The notes beneath the pieces were generated by a model. The model was not told the origin of the DNA. It worked only from the letters and a program-made list of their open reading frames with translations, and did no database searches. DNA of 5,617 nt from Candidatus Solibacter sp. (GTDB taxonomy: Bacteria; Acidobacteriota; Terriglobia; Bryobacterales; Bryobacteraceae). The stretch spans positions 1 through 5,617 of the forward strand of contig JADGNT010000385.1 in NCBI GenBank assembly GCA_017883345.1, in the 5' to 3' direction. Shown in pieces: positions 5,521 to 5,617 of the stretch. The translations under genes and the position numbers were made by a program. How positions within the stretch are numbered: position 1 is the first letter of the stretch; each line of letters begins with the position of its first letter.

Positions 5521-5617
5521 CTAAACCTCTGTCACCAATCTGGCCCATTCCAGGGCCACCAGGCCCGCGGGCCGCAGCTTCACTTCCGCCGATTTCCTGC
5601 CCACCATCTCGCTGATC
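5521..5617 (-). CDS. C-terminal 31 residues of an upstream gene, expected to be cas10/csm1 by position
   Basis: On the - strand a frame open to the window edge ends at TAG (5521..5523), three bases before the csm2 ATG. It encodes ISEMVGRKSAEVKL followed by RPAGLVALEWARLVTEV. Standard type III-A order is cas10-csm2-csm3-csm4-csm5, so Cas10/Csm1 is the expected product. The visible residues contain none of the diagnostic HD, GGDD or zinc-finger motifs, and the tail alone is not recognisable. Its end carries the AGAGG ribosome site of csm2, showing operon continuity. It could instead be another cas gene or an unrelated protein. Confidence 0.55.
   Translation of the reverse strand, partial: ISEMVGRKSAEVKLRPAGLVALEWARLVTEV

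Overview
The window is a GC-rich bacterial segment holding most of a type III-A (Csm) CRISPR-Cas effector operon, followed by a small toxin-antitoxin pair and the end of an unrelated peptidase gene. The high GC content, the protein flavour and an M19 dipeptidase neighbour suggest a soil-type GC-rich bacterium. Acidobacteriota is my guess, but nothing in the window proves the phylum.

Layout: On the + strand, 1..521 is the C-terminal part of a membrane dipeptidase (peptidase M19). Convergent to it on the - strand is a toxin-first pair: a PIN-domain ribonuclease (806..1228) overlapping by ATGA a ribbon-helix-helix antitoxin (558..809). A 76-base spacer (1229..1304) carries repeats and a possible promoter for the pair. 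From 5617 down to 1305 on the - strand runs a tightly packed operon: the tail of an unidentified upstream protein (cas10/csm1 expected by position), csm2, csm3, csm4 and csm5. Junctions are 1-base overlaps or 3-base gaps, so translational coupling is likely.

How the genes work together: Csm2 (small subunit), Csm3 (backbone and target-RNA nuclease, catalytic Asp43 present), Csm4 (crRNA 5'-end cap next to Cas10) and Csm5 (distal cap) are four of the five protein types of a Csm interference complex. No CRISPR array, cas6, csm6-type effector or adaptation gene lies in the window.

Most notable: two subunits carry low-complexity segments not expected in the family. Csm4 is 563 residues instead of about 300, because a roughly 230-residue Pro/Ala/Glu linker separates its two RAMP domains. 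Residues 241-440 of this linker have 44 Glu, 1 Asp, and no basic, aromatic or glycine residue. It is partly built of imperfect 72-111 bp DNA repeats whose length differences are all multiples of three. Csm2 has an Arg/Gly-rich N-terminal tail with five GDRPG-type pentapeptides encoded by a 15-bp tandem repeat. Both are visible directly in the sequence; their function is unknown.
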